Below, one piece after another: positions 5,846 through 6,053 of a stretch of DNA of 6,053 nt (position 1 is its first letter; each line of letters opens with the position of its first letter). The DNA comes from an uncultured Lachnospiraceae bacterium. Lineage in GTDB: Bacteria; Bacillota; Clostridia; Lachnospirales; Lachnospiraceae. Below the pieces are notes generated by a model, which searched no databases, was not told the origin of the DNA, and saw only the letters and a list, made by a program, of their open reading frames with translations. The position numbers were made by a program, and so were the translations under genes. The stretch lies in assembly GCA_910579285.1 (NCBI GenBank), contig CAJTTT010000062.1:224-6276 (forward strand), read 5' to 3'.

Positions 5846-6053
5846 ATGGAAGCGGCGGTTGCGTTAAGGGAACAGCCGGAAATCCGGGAGCTGTTTCAGG
5901 TTCTGGAAGGGAACGGGCTGAAAAAAGAGCGGCAGGAAGTGGAAACCCTTGTCAATTATCTGGAGGGCATGGAAAGCCAGTTCGGGCAGGTAATGAAAGA
6001 ATTAAAAGAGGTGCGGGGGCAGTTGGAGCAGATTCAGGACAGGGGAATAAAAG
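5846..6053 (+). CDS. DUF6674-type protein, 5' part only
   Basis: The frame is open from ATG 5846 to the window edge, giving 69 residues. GGGAGGG (5831-5837) lies 8 bases upstream. The start MEAAVALREQPEIRELFQVLEGNG, then VETLVNYLEGMESQFGQVMKELKEVRGQLEQIQDRGIK, matches my memory of DUF6674 proteins from ICE transfer regions. The segment from about residue 35 has heptad-like hydrophobic spacing and probably forms a coiled coil. Function is unknown. It begins 2 bases after the DUF6075 stop and so is probably co-translated with it. The 3' end is outside the window. Confidence 0.72.
   Translation, partial: MEAAVALREQPEIRELFQVLEGNGLKKERQEVETLVNYLEGMESQFGQVMKELKEVRGQLEQIQDRGIK

Overview
The window looks like part of an integrative and conjugative element (ICE) of the Tn1549/CTn type, as carried by gut Clostridia (Lachnospiraceae and relatives). 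The basis is gene content and order: a VirB6/TrbL-like membrane protein, a small ORF, a PrgI-family protein, a VirB4-like ATPase, then DUF6075- and DUF6674-type proteins. All are on the + strand, closely spaced or overlapping, with strong AGGAGG-type ribosome binding sites and several non-ATG starts. Family names are recalled from sequence patterns, not from a search.

Region 1 (1 to about 1210) holds two small sigma-70-region-4-like regulators (85-594 and 689-1114) of the kind ICEs and mobilizable elements carry near their regulatory or recombination ends. Each has an RNA hairpin overlapping its ribosome binding site, and both share the motif CAATC...GATTGGAGGAAAA. A strong hairpin and a possible alternative fold precede the second gene. 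The region ends with a terminator-like hairpin and about 45 bases of AT-rich sequence.

Region 2 (about 1208 to 5311) begins abruptly inside a VirB6/TrbL-like gene. The reading frame has no upstream start and no ribosome binding site, and it meets a stop just 5' of recognisable coding sequence. The simplest reading is that another mobile element, ending with the sigma-like pair, is inserted in the virB6-like gene, and that its right end lies between about 1115 and 1217. Downstream come an unrecognised 170-aa protein, a 7-codon minicistron, a 68-aa conserved-looking protein, PrgI (TTG start) and an intact 778-aa VirB4 ATPase. PrgI and VirB4 overlap by 8 bases.

Region 3 (5297-6053) has three imperfect 22-23-base tandem repeats running across the virB4 stop codon, directly followed by an intrinsic terminator. 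Then come a DUF6075-type gene and the start of a DUF6674-type coiled-coil gene cut by the window edge.

VirB6-like, PrgI and VirB4-like proteins would form the inner-membrane and energising parts of a Gram-positive type IV secretion system. If the virB6 truncation is real and no second copy exists, transfer by this element is probably impaired until the inserted DNA leaves. No CRISPR array, tRNA, rRNA, transposase or recombinase gene was seen.
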